Assembly (NCBI GenBank): GCA_029251785.1
Contig: JAQXCQ010000101.1
Coordinates: forward strand, 1 to 58,836
Direction: 5' to 3'
DNA: 58,836 nucleotides
Source: Maricaulis sp.
Lineage (GTDB): Bacteria > Pseudomonadota > Alphaproteobacteria > Caulobacterales > Maricaulaceae
The position numbers and the translations under genes were made by a program. The notes under the pieces were generated by a model. The model saw only the letters and a list, made by a program, of their open reading frames with translations, searched no databases and was not told the origin of the DNA. This document shows positions 8,086 through 16,144 of this stretch, piece after piece. How positions within the stretch are numbered: position 1 is the stretch's first letter; every line of letters begins with the position of its first letter.

Positions 8086-9432
8086 TCAGTCCGTCCGACT
8101 GGAAAGCCATTCCTCGAGCCAGTGGATGTGGTAATCACCATTCACAAATTCCGGCTCTTCGAGCAAGTCGAGGAAGAGCGGAATTGTAGTTTCGACACCG
8201 CCGACGACCATTTCCTCAAGCGAGCGACGCAAACGGAGGAGGGTTTCAGTGCGAGTACGACCATGAACGATCAGCTTGCCGATCAGACTGTCATAGTATG
8301 GTGGGATGGAGTAGCCAGCATAGAGGGCAGAATCAAGGCGAACGCCAAGCCCGCCGGGCGCGTGGAATTCTGTGATTGTTCCAGGTGACGGAATGAATGT
8401 TCGCGGGTTTTCCGCATTGATCCGACACTCTATGGCCCAGCCTTCAAACGTCACATCTTTTTGAGAAAACTCAAGGGCCGCTCCGTCGGCAACGCGAATT
8501 TGTTCGCGAACCAAATCGATACGTGTGATCGCTTCTGTCACAGGGTGCTCGACCTGAAGCCGTGTATTCATCTCAATGAAGTAGAACTCACCGTGTTCCC
8601 ACAGGAATTCGATTGTGCCAACGCCGCGATATCCAATGGATTCAATCGCTTTTCGGACGATCTCACCAATTTTTTTCCGCCCGGTGCTGTCAAGAGCCGG
8701 TGAGGGGGCCTCTTCGAGAATTTTCTGGTTTCGGCGTTGAAGTGAGCAGTCCCGTTCGCCCAAATGCACCACATTGCCGTGGGAGTCTGCGAGAATTTGG
8801 ATTTCGATGTGCCGCGGTGTGGTGAGGTATTTTTCGATGTAGATCGTGCCGTCGCCAAACGCTGCTGCGGCCTCCGCGGAAGCTGTTTCCATAGCTTCCT
8901 TGAGATCCGCCGCGGTCGGAGCCAGCTTCATGCCTCGACCACCGCCACCAGAGGCGGCCTTGATCAAGACTGGGTAACCCAGCTCCGCGGCGATTTTCTT
9001 GCCGTCTTCAAAGCTTTCCACAGCGCCAGGTGAACCAGGAACGACCGGAATACCGGCATTCATCACGGCTTCCTTCGCGGTGATTTTGTCACCCATGACG
9101 CGGATGTGTTCCGCGGTCGGGCCAATAAAGGCCAAGCCGTGGGCTTCAACTATTTCCGCGAACCGGGCATTTTCTGACAAGAATCCATAACCAGGATGAA
9201 TCGCCTGGGCACCGGTCACTTCAGCCGCGGCAACGATGGCTGGAACATTCAGATAGCTTTTCCCGACCGCTGGAGGCCCAACACAGACGCTTTCATCGGC
9301 CAGGCGAACGTGCATAGCGCTCGCATCAGCTTCGGAGTGAATAGCGACGGTGCGAATGCCCATCTCGCGACAGGCCCGGTGAATACGAAGGGCGATTTCG
9401 CCGCGATTGGCGATCAGTATTTTGTCGAACAT
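8086..9432 (-). CDS. accC: Acetyl-CoA carboxylase, biotin carboxylase subunit
   Basis: ATP-grasp enzyme that carboxylates the biotin carried by AccB, the first half-reaction of malonyl-CoA synthesis for fatty acids. Its 448 residues are the standard length. Visible features are the N-terminal FDKILIANRGEIALRI, the glycine-rich ATP loop KAASGGGGRGMK (about 158-169), EKYLTTPRHIEIQILAD, GERDCSLQRRNQKILEEAPS, the catalytic EMNTRLQVEHPVTE (about 287-300) and a C-terminal biotin carboxylase domain. It lies 27 bp downstream of accB and 14 bp upstream of aat on the same strand. Confidence 0.98.
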   Translation of the reverse strand: MFDKILIANRGEIALRIHRACREMGIRTVAIHSEADASAMHVRLADESVCVGPPAVGKSYLNVPAIVAAAEVTGAQAIHPGYGFLSENARFAEIVEAHGLAFIGPTAEHIRVMGDKITAKEAVMNAGIPVVPGSPGAVESFEDGKKIAAELGYPVLIKAASGGGGRGMKLAPTAADLKEAMETASAEAAAAFGDGTIYIEKYLTTPRHIEIQILADSHGNVVHLGERDCSLQRRNQKILEEAPSPALDSTGRKKIGEIVRKAIESIGYRGVGTIEFLWEHGEFYFIEMNTRLQVEHPVTEAITRIDLVREQIRVADGAALEFSQKDVTFEGWAIECRINAENPRTFIPSPGTITEFHAPGGLGVRLDSALYAGYSIPPYYDSLIGKLIVHGRTRTETLLRLRRSLEEMVVGGVETTIPLFLDLLEEPEFVNGDYHIHWLEEWLSSRTD

Positions 9433-9459
9433 GTGCGGCTTCCGGTATGGGAAAAAGCG

Positions 9460-9966
9460 TTAGACTAGGATGAAGAGCGGTTCGCCGAATTCGACCGGCT
9501 GGCCATCTTCAACGAGAAGGTCTGTAATTTTACCAGCTTTGTCGGCCACGATCGGATTAAAGGTTTTCATGGCCTCAATCAGAAGGATGGTGTCACCCTG
9601 TTTGACGGTATCTCCGACCTTCACGAATGCATCTGCATCGGGATTCGGGCGAAGATAGGCGCTACCGACCATAGGTGAGGTGACGACGCCTGGGTGGGCC
9701 GACATGTCGGCTACATCCTGGCGAGCAGGCGTTTCTGGTGCCACAGCTCTCGGTGTTGCCGGCGCGGAGGCCATAGTCGGCGCCGGTGCCGGGGCAGCGG
9801 CCACGGCTTGCACCACTGGGGCGACCTGTCCCTGACGCGCGATTCGCAGGCGAAGATCGCCACGCTCGACTTCGATTTCGGACAGATCAGTTTCACGCAG
9901 AATATCTGCAAGCTCGCGGACGAGTTTTGGACTGATGGGTGCGCGGGAACGGTTCTCGGTACTCAT
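9460..9966 (-). CDS. accB: Acetyl-CoA carboxylase, biotin carboxyl carrier protein
   Basis: A 168-residue biotin carrier of acetyl-CoA carboxylase. An N-terminal helical segment (VRELADILRETDLSEIEVE) is followed by a flexible Ala/Pro/Val linker (about 48-85) and a C-terminal biotinyl domain. The biotin-accepting Lys is in EAMKTFN (about residue 134). The thumb region TVKQGDTILLIEAMK and the end LVEDGQPVEFGEPLFILV are typical. It lies between aroQ (25 bp from its stop, upstream) and accC. Confidence 0.97.
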   Translation of the reverse strand: MSTENRSRAPISPKLVRELADILRETDLSEIEVERGDLRLRIARQGQVAPVVQAVAAAPAPAPTMASAPATPRAVAPETPARQDVADMSAHPGVVTSPMVGSAYLRPNPDADAFVKVGDTVKQGDTILLIEAMKTFNPIVADKAGKITDLLVEDGQPVEFGEPLFILV

Positions 9967-9991
9967 GATATCAAGCCTTCTTGTGTTTCCA

Positions 9992-10432
9992 CTAGGGGTT
10001 CAGGCAATGGATTGCTGCATCAATACCCAGCAAATAGCTGGCCAAACCAAATCCGGTGATCGTGCCCCGGGCGGCTGATGCGATGTAGGAATGATGTCGG
10101 AAGCTCTCTCGGGCTGCTGTTTGACTGATATGAACTTCAATGACCGGGGGTTCTATAGCGCGAACGGCGTCGTGCAAAGCCACAGATGTATGTGTATACG
10201 CTCCGGCGTTCAAAATGACTGCACAGGCAGCCGAATTGGCTTCATGCAGCCAGTCGACCAATTCGCCTTCATGGTTCGATTGCCGAAAGGTTGTCGCGAA
10301 TCCCGCGTTTTTCGCATGGCTGGCGCAGGCTGTGCCAATATCATCCAGAGTCATCGCCCCATAGATCTCCGGTTCTCGCAGGCCGAGAAGATTGAGATTG
10401 GGTCCGTTGAGTATGTAGATAGATCTTGTCAT
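9992..10432 (-). CDS. aroQ: 3-dehydroquinate dehydratase, type II
   Basis: Dodecameric type II dehydroquinase of the shikimate pathway, converting 3-dehydroquinate to 3-dehydroshikimate. The ATG at 10432 gives 146 residues, the family length; an in-frame GTG five codons upstream is the alternative. Motifs are ILNGPNLNLLG (N-terminal, preceding the usual catalytic Tyr region), FRQSNHEGELVDWLHEA, VILNAGAYTHTSVALHDA, and the C-terminal EVHIS...ESFRHHSYIA with the catalytic His. The EVHIS neighbourhood reads SQTAARESF rather than the commoner SNIHAREXF, a mild divergence. First gene of the accBC-aat operon and divergent from thiS. Confidence 0.95.
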   Translation of the reverse strand: MTRSIYILNGPNLNLLGLREPEIYGAMTLDDIGTACASHAKNAGFATTFRQSNHEGELVDWLHEANSAACAVILNAGAYTHTSVALHDAVRAIEPPVIEVHISQTAARESFRHHSYIASAARGTITGFGLASYLLGIDAAIHCLNP

Positions 10433-10504
10433 GGCCTTGCTTTGCACCCTGATGGGGTTTTACGACGTGATGGTGGATCGAGACAAGCGAAGTGAGCGGA
10501 AGCC

Positions 10505-10708
10505 GTGTTGGAACTAACTGTAAATGGGAAAAGCAGAACTGCAAGTGCGGGGACCAGAGTCTCCCAACTGGTCAGCGAGCTTGGGCTGGACGGGCGCAAA
10601 ATCGCTGTGGAACGAAACCTCGAGATTGTTCCGCGCTCGCGCTATTCAGAGCAGGAATTAGAATCGGGCGACCGAATCGAAATTGTGCAATTTGTCGGAG
10701 GCGGATGA
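10505..10708 (+). CDS. thiS: Sulfur carrier protein ThiS
   Basis: A 67-residue ubiquitin-fold sulfur carrier for thiazole synthesis. It starts with GTG ([10 protein letters not shown]) and ends [10 protein letters not shown], giving the C-terminal Gly-Gly that is adenylated and then thiocarboxylated. The segment [20 protein letters not shown] is the usual ThiS core. Its stop lies one base before the thiG ATG, so the two are translationally coupled. The 72-bp gap to aroQ is too short for, and does not contain, a TPP riboswitch. The thiamine genes thiO, thiE, thiC and thiD are not in the window. Confidence 0.93.
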   Translation: MLELTVNGKSRTASAGTRVSQLVSELGLDGRKIAVERNLEIVPRSRYSEQELESGDRIEIVQFVGGG

Positions 10709-10709
10709 A

Positions 10710-11513
10710 ATGAGTGAGGCAGCAGTGATTGATGCGAGCGCGACCGACAGACCGCTGGTCGTCGCCGGACGACCATTGGCATCCCGCCTGATCATCGGGA
10801 CCGGCAAGTACGACAGCTACGAGCAGAACGCCCGGGCGCTGGAGGCCTCTGGAGCCGAGATGATCACTGTCGCTTTGCGCCGTGTGAATTTGACGGATCC
10901 CGATGCACCTCGACTGGTCGATTCCATAGACCCCGAAAAATACATTTTCTTGCCGAACACTGCAGGGTGCTTCACCGGAGAAGATGCTGTTCGCACGCTC
11001 CGTCTGGCCCGTGAGGGTGGGGGTTGGAATCTGGTGAAGCTGGAAGTGCTGTCTGACCCAAAACATCTCTATCCTGATATGTCGGAGACGCTCCGTGCCG
11101 CAGAGATGCTGATCAAGGATGGATTCGATGTGATGGTGTATTGCTCGGATGATCCGGTTTACGCCAAGCGATTAGAAGAGGTGGGCTGTTGCGCGATCAT
11201 GCCGCTGGGCGCGCCGATTGGCTCAGGTCTTGGGATTCAAAACCCGGTCAACATCCGCCTAATCATCGAACAAACCTCCGTACCCGTGATTGTTGATGCG
11301 GGTGTGGGCACTGCGTCTGACGCGACTGTGGCGATGGAGTTGGGCTGTGACGGTGTTTTGATGAACACCGCCATAGCCGGCGCGCGTGACCCCATCCGCA
11401 TGGCAGCAGCGATGAAGCATGCGGTGATCGCAGGTCGGGAAAGCTACCTGGCGGGGCGCATGCCGAAGAAAATGTATGCTGATCCGTCGAGCCCGTTGGC
11501 CGGACTGATCTAG
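10710..11513 (+). CDS. thiG: Thiazole synthase
   Basis: A 267-residue TIM-barrel enzyme that forms the thiazole phosphate moiety of thiamine from 1-deoxyxylulose 5-phosphate, dehydroglycine and ThiS-thiocarboxylate. Typical segments are [55 protein letters not shown], the Schiff-base Lys region [33 protein letters not shown], and [27 protein letters not shown]. The ATG at 10710 directly follows the thiS stop; an upstream start inside thiS is not needed. It converges on the DsbA-like gene, 9 bp apart. Confidence 0.97.
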   Translation: MSEAAVIDASATDRPLVVAGRPLASRLIIGTGKYDSYEQNARALEASGAEMITVALRRVNLTDPDAPRLVDSIDPEKYIFLPNTAGCFTGEDAVRTLRLAREGGGWNLVKLEVLSDPKHLYPDMSETLRAAEMLIKDGFDVMVYCSDDPVYAKRLEEVGCCAIMPLGAPIGSGLGIQNPVNIRLIIEQTSVPVIVDAGVGTASDATVAMELGCDGVLMNTAIAGARDPIRMAAAMKHAVIAGRESYLAGRMPKKMYADPSSPLAGLI

Positions 11514-11522
11514 TCGAACGTT

Positions 11523-12269
11523 TTAGCCGGCATCGATCAAGGCGCGTTGCAGCGCGTCCTCAAGACCCATCGTATTGGCGCCGGGAACGACGACACCATC
11601 GACGATGAAGAATGGCGTTCCTGTCAGGCCCATTTCCCGGGCAAGATTTCGCACATCGTTGATCTGCGTCATAACGGCGGGATCGTTCATATCCGAGCGC
11701 ATGCGTTCCACATTCACACCGGACAGAGCTGCCAATTGGTCGATTCGGGAGCCAGGAAGTGGTCCAGATGCGCTGACCATTGCCATATGGAATTGCTCAT
11801 ACGCTTCCTCTGACTGGTTGCGGACAGCGATGGCGGCGCGTGCCGCCTCCAGTGAATCCGGGCCGAGGATGGGATATTCCTTGAAGATAAACTGTACCTG
11901 GTCGCTATAGCGCTGACGAGCCGACGCGACCCATTCGGCCGCAACACGGCAATAAGAGCATTTGTAGTCCATGAATTCGACGATCACGATCGGGGCGTCG
12001 GCCGGGCCGGCGCGTGGATCACGCATATCCGCATAAATGGCATCATAATTGTCTTCGATCGCGGAATAGAAGGTCTGAACTTCGCGATCCCGAGCTCGTC
12101 GTTGCAGCTCTATGAGGGCTTCTTCAATTATTTCAGGGTTTTCGAGGATATATTCGCGAACAATATCGCGAACCTCAGATCTATCGCTCTCAGATAATTG
12201 GGCCCGAGCTTCTGGCTGTTGGCATCCCAGCAACATGGCCGCACCAATAATCACAGTAAGAAAACGCAT
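11523..12269 (-). CDS. DsbA-family thiol:disulfide oxidoreductase, probable lipoprotein
   Basis: A 248-residue exported thioredoxin-fold protein. The ATG at 12269 starts MRFLTVIIGAAMLLGCQQPE, whose LLGC is a lipobox, so Cys16 is probably lipidated. A helical region (EYILENPEIIEEALIELQRR, about 40-60) is typical of the periplasmic Com1/ScsC-like DsbA proteins. The active site is CSYC in EFMDYKCSYCRVAAEW (about 107-122). The cis-Pro loop is GLTGTPFFIVDG. Such proteins oxidise or isomerise disulfides of envelope proteins. Its position near aroQ-accBC is common in the class. A longer reading frame upstream of this start lacks a signal sequence and is rejected. Confidence 0.9.
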   Translation of the reverse strand: MRFLTVIIGAAMLLGCQQPEARAQLSESDRSEVRDIVREYILENPEIIEEALIELQRRARDREVQTFYSAIEDNYDAIYADMRDPRAGPADAPIVIVEFMDYKCSYCRVAAEWVASARQRYSDQVQFIFKEYPILGPDSLEAARAAIAVRNQSEEAYEQFHMAMVSASGPLPGSRIDQLAALSGVNVERMRSDMNDPAVMTQINDVRNLAREMGLTGTPFFIVDGVVVPGANTMGLEDALQRALIDAG

Positions 12270-12432
12270 TATCGCACCCCTAAAAAACCCGATGTCACAA
12301 GGTTTAAACGAGCCGCGAGCATTCGGCGAGGGCCCCACGTGTAAAAACGTTGTGTGCTGATTTGGTTCTGTGCGGACGGGCAAACGCGCCCTAAGCTCGC
12401 CACAGCGCAACTCAAAAAACGGGGAGACACCT

Positions 12433-13176
12433 ATGAGCGCACGGTTGGACAACAAGGTTGCATTGGTAACAGGCGGCGGACGCGGAATCGGGGCGGCGAT
12501 CGCCCGGCGATATGCTGAGGAGGGGGCGGATGTGGTCATTAGCTATGGCGGCTCGAAAGTGGCTGCCAACGCCTTGGTCGAGGAAATTCGCAGCATGGGC
12601 CGCAAAAGTGAGGCTGTGCAATGCGATGCCGCGACAATGGGCGCAACGGACGCTCTGGTTCGCGGCGTTGCCGAGCGTCATGGCCGGCTGGATATTCTGG
12701 TCAACAATGCGGGCGTCTATCCGTTGACGACCATCGCCAAGTGTTCCGACGAGGAATATGAACGCACGATGGCGATCAATGTGCGAGCGCCATTCGAAGC
12801 GTTTCGGGCGGCCTATCAGGTGATGGCACCCGGTGGATCGATCATTACTATTGGATCCGTGGCTGCCGAAGCTGTCATGGCACCAGGCATTGCTGTGTAT
12901 TCGGCGTCTAAGGCGGGCGTGCAGCTTATGGCACGCGGCGCGGCAAGGGAGCTGGGTCGCAAACAGATTCGCTCGAACGTCATCCAGCCTGGCCCCATTG
13001 ATACCGATATGAATCCGGCGGACGGTGAAATGGCAGATTTCCAACGCATGATGGTGCCAATCGGACGCTATGGGACGGTCGAGGAAATCGCATCATTGGC
13101 AGCCTTCCTCGCAAGCGATGAGAGCGCCTATGTCAATGCGGCGGTCATTAATGCGGATGGCGGAATGAATAGCTGA
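12433..13176 (+). CDS. SDR-family NAD(P)-dependent oxidoreductase
   Basis: A 247-residue classical short-chain dehydrogenase. The nucleotide-binding TGGGRGIG (about 14-21) is preceded by NKVALV. The NNAG motif is at about 91-94, the catalytic Ser is in SIITIGSVAAEA, and the YSASK tetrad (Tyr about 156, Lys about 160) is followed by a RSNVIQPGPIDTDM loop. The end has GEMADFQRMMVPIGRYGTVEEIASLAAFLASDES and NADGGMN. It resembles 3-oxoacyl-ACP reductases and A/G-type sugar dehydrogenases, but the substrate cannot be read from sequence. The ATG at 12433 follows GGGGAGA. It appears monocistronic and ends at a strong terminator. Confidence 0.93.
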   Translation: MSARLDNKVALVTGGGRGIGAAIARRYAEEGADVVISYGGSKVAANALVEEIRSMGRKSEAVQCDAATMGATDALVRGVAERHGRLDILVNNAGVYPLTTIAKCSDEEYERTMAINVRAPFEAFRAAYQVMAPGGSIITIGSVAAEAVMAPGIAVYSASKAGVQLMARGAARELGRKQIRSNVIQPGPIDTDMNPADGEMADFQRMMVPIGRYGTVEEIASLAAFLASDESAYVNAAVINADGGMNS

Positions 13177-13181
13177 TTCTT

Positions 13182-13369
13182 GATTCAATTCAGAATTTTG
13201 AGGCAACTCATTCGAGTATTACTACAGGCTGTCGCCCGATTTGTCGGGCGACAGTTTTTACGTGATGAGCGGTTTCGGTGCCCAATGTGAGCCCATTCAG
13301 TAGGTTTTTTATTAAAACACAATGAATTCAGGGGTGTTCGGGCCTTTCTGGATTCAAATCAGAATCTTG
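13182..13369. repeat. Pair of 19-bp imperfect direct repeats flanking a terminator
   Basis: The unit GATTCAA(T/A)TCAGAAT(T/C)TTG occurs at 13182-13200 and again at 13351-13369, differing at two positions. The second copy contains the inverted pair GATTC-N6-GAATC, which are also CcrM-type GANTC sites. The copies bracket the SDR terminator. The rest of this intergenic stretch to 13418 shows nothing else. The function is unknown and chance similarity is possible. Confidence 0.4.
13229..13260 (+). terminator. Intrinsic terminator of the SDR gene
   Basis: A perfect 11-bp GC-rich stem (13229-13239 with 13244-13254, loop TTTG) is followed immediately by TTTTTA. It lies 53 bp after the SDR stop. No comparable A-run precedes it, so it acts mainly on the plus strand. 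Confidence 0.9.
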
Positions 13370-13418
13370 CCGGCGCAAGTTGATGTAAGAATCGTGGTTT
13401 TCGATGTTCTGACTGCGA

Positions 13419-13880
13419 TTACTCGATTTCAAAAATTCCATCGACTTCAACGGCCGCACCGAGGGGCAAGGAGGGGCAGGCGACAGCCGAGCGCGCATGA
13501 CGGCCGGCATCCCCCAGAACGTCGACCATCAGGTTTGAGCAGCCATTGATCACCAGTGGGATGTCCGTGAACTCGGGATGGGAAGTGACAAAACCGCCCA
13601 GTTTTACAACACGTTTGACCCGGGACAGATCGCCGTCGCAGGCCATCCTAAGCTGTGACAGCAGGTTGATCGCGCACAGGCGCGCGGCAGCTGCGCCGGC
13701 GTCAACATCCATGTCGTCACCAAGGCGGCCCTTGATTAGACCGTCAGGACCAATCGAAATCTGGCCAGAAATATAAACCTGATTGCCGCTTTGTACGTAG
13801 GGCACGTAATTGGCCACCGGAGCGACGGGCTCGGGCAGAGTGATTCCTAGGTCGGCGAGGCGGGCATCAATGGCTGACAT
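13419..13880 (-). CDS. RidA/YjgF-family protein (endoribonuclease L-PSP family)
   Basis: A 153-residue member of the YjgF/YER057c/UK114 superfamily. The canonical RidA members hydrolyse reactive enamine/imine intermediates; this longer form with an N-terminal DARLADLGITLPEP belongs to the YjgF-like clade of COG0251 with unassigned substrate. Visible are VQSGNQVYISGQISIGPDG, ARLCAINLLSQLRMA, VKRVVKLGGFVTSHPEF and the C-terminal GRHARSAVACPSLPLGAAVEVD, which carries the Arg found in active RidA. The ATG at 13880 follows AGGAGA. It is divergent from the alpha/beta hydrolase gene. Confidence 0.93.
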   Translation of the reverse strand: MSAIDARLADLGITLPEPVAPVANYVPYVQSGNQVYISGQISIGPDGLIKGRLGDDMDVDAGAAAARLCAINLLSQLRMACDGDLSRVKRVVKLGGFVTSHPEFTDIPLVINGCSNLMVDVLGDAGRHARSAVACPSLPLGAAVEVDGIFEIE

Positions 13881-13985
13881 GTTGGTCTCCTGAATGGGTT
13901 TGTTGTCGCGGACATAGGCTGCGTATGTGCGACATGCAATGCAAGAGGTTGTATTGGGGCGCCGGTCAATGCTCAAACAATCGTT

Positions 13986-14861
13986 ATGAGCGATCAAATC
14001 CATGAGCAAGAAATGCGCTTCGATGCCCGGGATGGGTATTCTCTATCCGGTCTCGTAATCGCGCCCGCAGACCCGAAAGGGGCGGTGCTGATATCCGCTG
14101 GTACGGGGTTTCCCAAAGAGCTTTACCGACGTTTAGCGCGGCATGGCGCGCAAATGGGATATGCCTGTTTGCTCTACGATTATCGAGGAATAAGTGGGTC
14201 CTCTCCGGACAATTTGAAAGAGTTTCAAACCGATATACTTGAGTGGGCGCGATTGGATTTTGCGGCAGCGCTCGACCAAGCCCAGATACTTGCCCCTGGC
14301 AAGCCAGTCTTCACACTGGGCCATTCTGTGGGCGCGCACCTCCTGGGCTTTGCCGATAATGCACTCACGCCTATCGGGCATGCCTTCATTTGCGCTGGCT
14401 CCGGTTATTGGGGTGGGCACACGCCCCTTTATACGATGCAGGCATTGTTTTTCTGGTTGATCTACGGACCGCTTTGCCTTGCCCTTTTGGGCAAAATTCC
14501 AGCCGGGGGGATTTGGGGCGGAACGGCTTTACCGGCGGGCATTTTTCTCCAATGGCGATCTTGGGCTTTCAAAAGAGGGTATTTCGGAGATGTCCTCGAA
14601 GAGCTTGGCCCTCATCATTTCGACGATCTAACCGCGCCGATCCGCAATTGGGGTTTTGATGACGACGCTTTGGCGACTTCGCAATCCATGAATTCCTTAA
14701 TGTCGATCTATCGCGCGTCTCCAAAGGAGACTGTTCGGTTGTCGCCGATGGATGTCGGGGCCAGAAATGTTGGGCATTTCGGCGCATTCAAAAGAGAAGC
14801 CAGCCAGTTTTGGTCTGAACCATTTGTTTGGTTTGATAAATTGCTTTCGGAGAAAGGCTAG
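13986..14861 (+). CDS. Alpha/beta hydrolase
   Basis: A 291-residue alpha/beta-fold hydrolase of the COG4757-like type. The nucleophile elbow is GHSVG (Ser about 118). The oxyanion region is near ISAGTGFPKELYRRLARH, followed by CLLYDYRGISGSSP, typical of the family. A hydrophobic stretch (ALFFWLIYGPLCLALLG, about 152-168) could be a cap helix or a membrane-associated segment. The final His is probably in ARNVGHFGAFK. Substrate unknown. Its stop codon TAG and the dinB stop on the other strand share the palindrome CTAG at 14858-14861, so the genes converge with a 4-bp overlap. Confidence 0.88.
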   Translation: MSDQIHEQEMRFDARDGYSLSGLVIAPADPKGAVLISAGTGFPKELYRRLARHGAQMGYACLLYDYRGISGSSPDNLKEFQTDILEWARLDFAAALDQAQILAPGKPVFTLGHSVGAHLLGFADNALTPIGHAFICAGSGYWGGHTPLYTMQALFFWLIYGPLCLALLGKIPAGGIWGGTALPAGIFLQWRSWAFKRGYFGDVLEELGPHHFDDLTAPIRNWGFDDDALATSQSMNSLMSIYRASPKETVRLSPMDVGARNVGHFGAFKREASQFWSEPFVWFDKLLSEKG

Positions 14862-16144
14862 GATTTGGTCTTCTCCGGCCGATTTGGGTTCAGTGCGCGC
14901 CCCTTGACCACAGCTTCTCCGCCAAAGCGTGCCCTTGCCTTGTCCATGGCGCGTTCTGCCGTTGCCCTGCGGATCGCCGATGGGTCCAGCAAATCACCGG
15001 CATCGCCGACTTCGTCCTGTAAATTGGAAAACCCGATTCCGATCAGTCGAAAACGGGTCCCGTCCGCCTCTCTTTGCAGCAATTGTCTGCCGATTTTGAA
15101 GAGAGTATTGGCTAACTGACTGGGTTCGGCCAGCGTGCGTCGACGTGTGCGCGACTTAAACTGGTCTGTCTTCAGTTTTAGCGTCACGACACGGCCTGAT
15201 ACAGCCTTTGCCTTCATTTGATCGGCGACCTTCACACAGAGTCGCCATAAGGGTTTTTCTAAAGCTATTAAATCATCCAAATCTGAATTAAAGGTCGTCT
15301 CGGCGGAAACGCTTTTTCGTGCACTGGTGGTGGACACATTGCGAAAATCTTCACCTCGGGCGAGACGTGCCAGTCGATATCCCATATCGCCGAATTGGCT
15401 GGCCATTTCCTTGTCGGCGCGCCGGCGCACATCGCTGAGTGTACGCAGTCCATAGCGTTCAAGCTTCGCGGCAAATGCCGGTCCAACTCCATAGACCGAA
15501 CGGACGGATCTTGGTCCGAGAAATTCCAGAACTTCGCTTTTACCAACGATCGAAAATCCATGTGGTTTGTCTAAGTCGGAAGCGGTTTTGGCTAAAAACT
15601 TATTGTAGGAAAGGCCAACCGACACCGAAATACCGATCTCTTCATTGATTTTTTCTTGCAGCTTCAGCAACGTGATCACCGGTGGGGCGTTATGAAGTCG
15701 TTGTGTTCCAGTCAGATCTAGAAAGGCTTCATCAATGGATAACGGCTCCACCAGTGGGGTCACATCGCGCATCATCTCGCGAATTCGTTTTCCGGCCTTG
15801 GTGTATTTGGTCATGTCAGGTCGGATGACCACCGCGTCCGGACAGGCCTTGAGGGCTTGAAACATCGGCATGGCTGAATGCACACCATACATTCGCGCAA
15901 CATAACAGGCGGTCGCCACCACACCTCTCTGTCGTCCGCCAATGATCACGGGCTTGTCTTCAAGTTCGGGATTGTCTCTTTTTTCAATCGCCGCATAGAA
16001 AGCGTCGCAATCAATATGTGCGATGGACAATTCATCGATCTCGACATGTCTAAGTGCACGGCGAGACCCGCAGTCTGGGCAGCCTCCCAATCCCTCCAGG
16101 CGACTGAGGCAGGCGCGACAGTATCCGACAGTTTGCTGACTCAT
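14858..16144 (-). CDS. dinB: DNA polymerase IV (Y-family, DinB)
   Basis: Error-prone translesion polymerase, 428 residues. The palm carries HIDCDAFYAAIEKRDNP (catalytic Asp), VIIGGRQRGVVATACYVARMYGV, and PLSIDEAFLDL with the catalytic Asp-Glu pair. Helix-hairpin-helix and little-finger domains follow. Before the palm is an N-terminal zinc-knuckle-like extension (CRAC at 9-12, CPDC at about 22-25), seen in many alphaproteobacterial DinB proteins and absent from E. coli DinB. The ATG at 16144 overlaps the ROK gene stop as ATGA, so this start is chosen over an ATG six codons upstream. Co-transcription with the ROK gene places it behind the GTTC-N7-GTTC SOS box at 17088-17102. There is no clear beta-clamp-binding tail at the C terminus. 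Confidence 0.96.
   Translation of the reverse strand: MSQQTVGYCRACLSRLEGLGGCPDCGSRRALRHVEIDELSIAHIDCDAFYAAIEKRDNPELEDKPVIIGGRQRGVVATACYVARMYGVHSAMPMFQALKACPDAVVIRPDMTKYTKAGKRIREMMRDVTPLVEPLSIDEAFLDLTGTQRLHNAPPVITLLKLQEKINEEIGISVSVGLSYNKFLAKTASDLDKPHGFSIVGKSEVLEFLGPRSVRSVYGVGPAFAAKLERYGLRTLSDVRRRADKEMASQFGDMGYRLARLARGEDFRNVSTTSARKSVSAETTFNSDLDDLIALEKPLWRLCVKVADQMKAKAVSGRVVTLKLKTDQFKSRTRRRTLAEPSQLANTLFKIGRQLLQREADGTRFRLIGIGFSNLQDEVGDAGDLLDPSAIRRATAERAMDKARARFGGEAVVKGRALNPNRPEKTKS

Noticed and set aside
10433-10504. TPP riboswitch upstream of thiS-thiG
   Set aside because: The gap is only 72 bp and lacks the conserved CUGAGA and ACCUGA elements.
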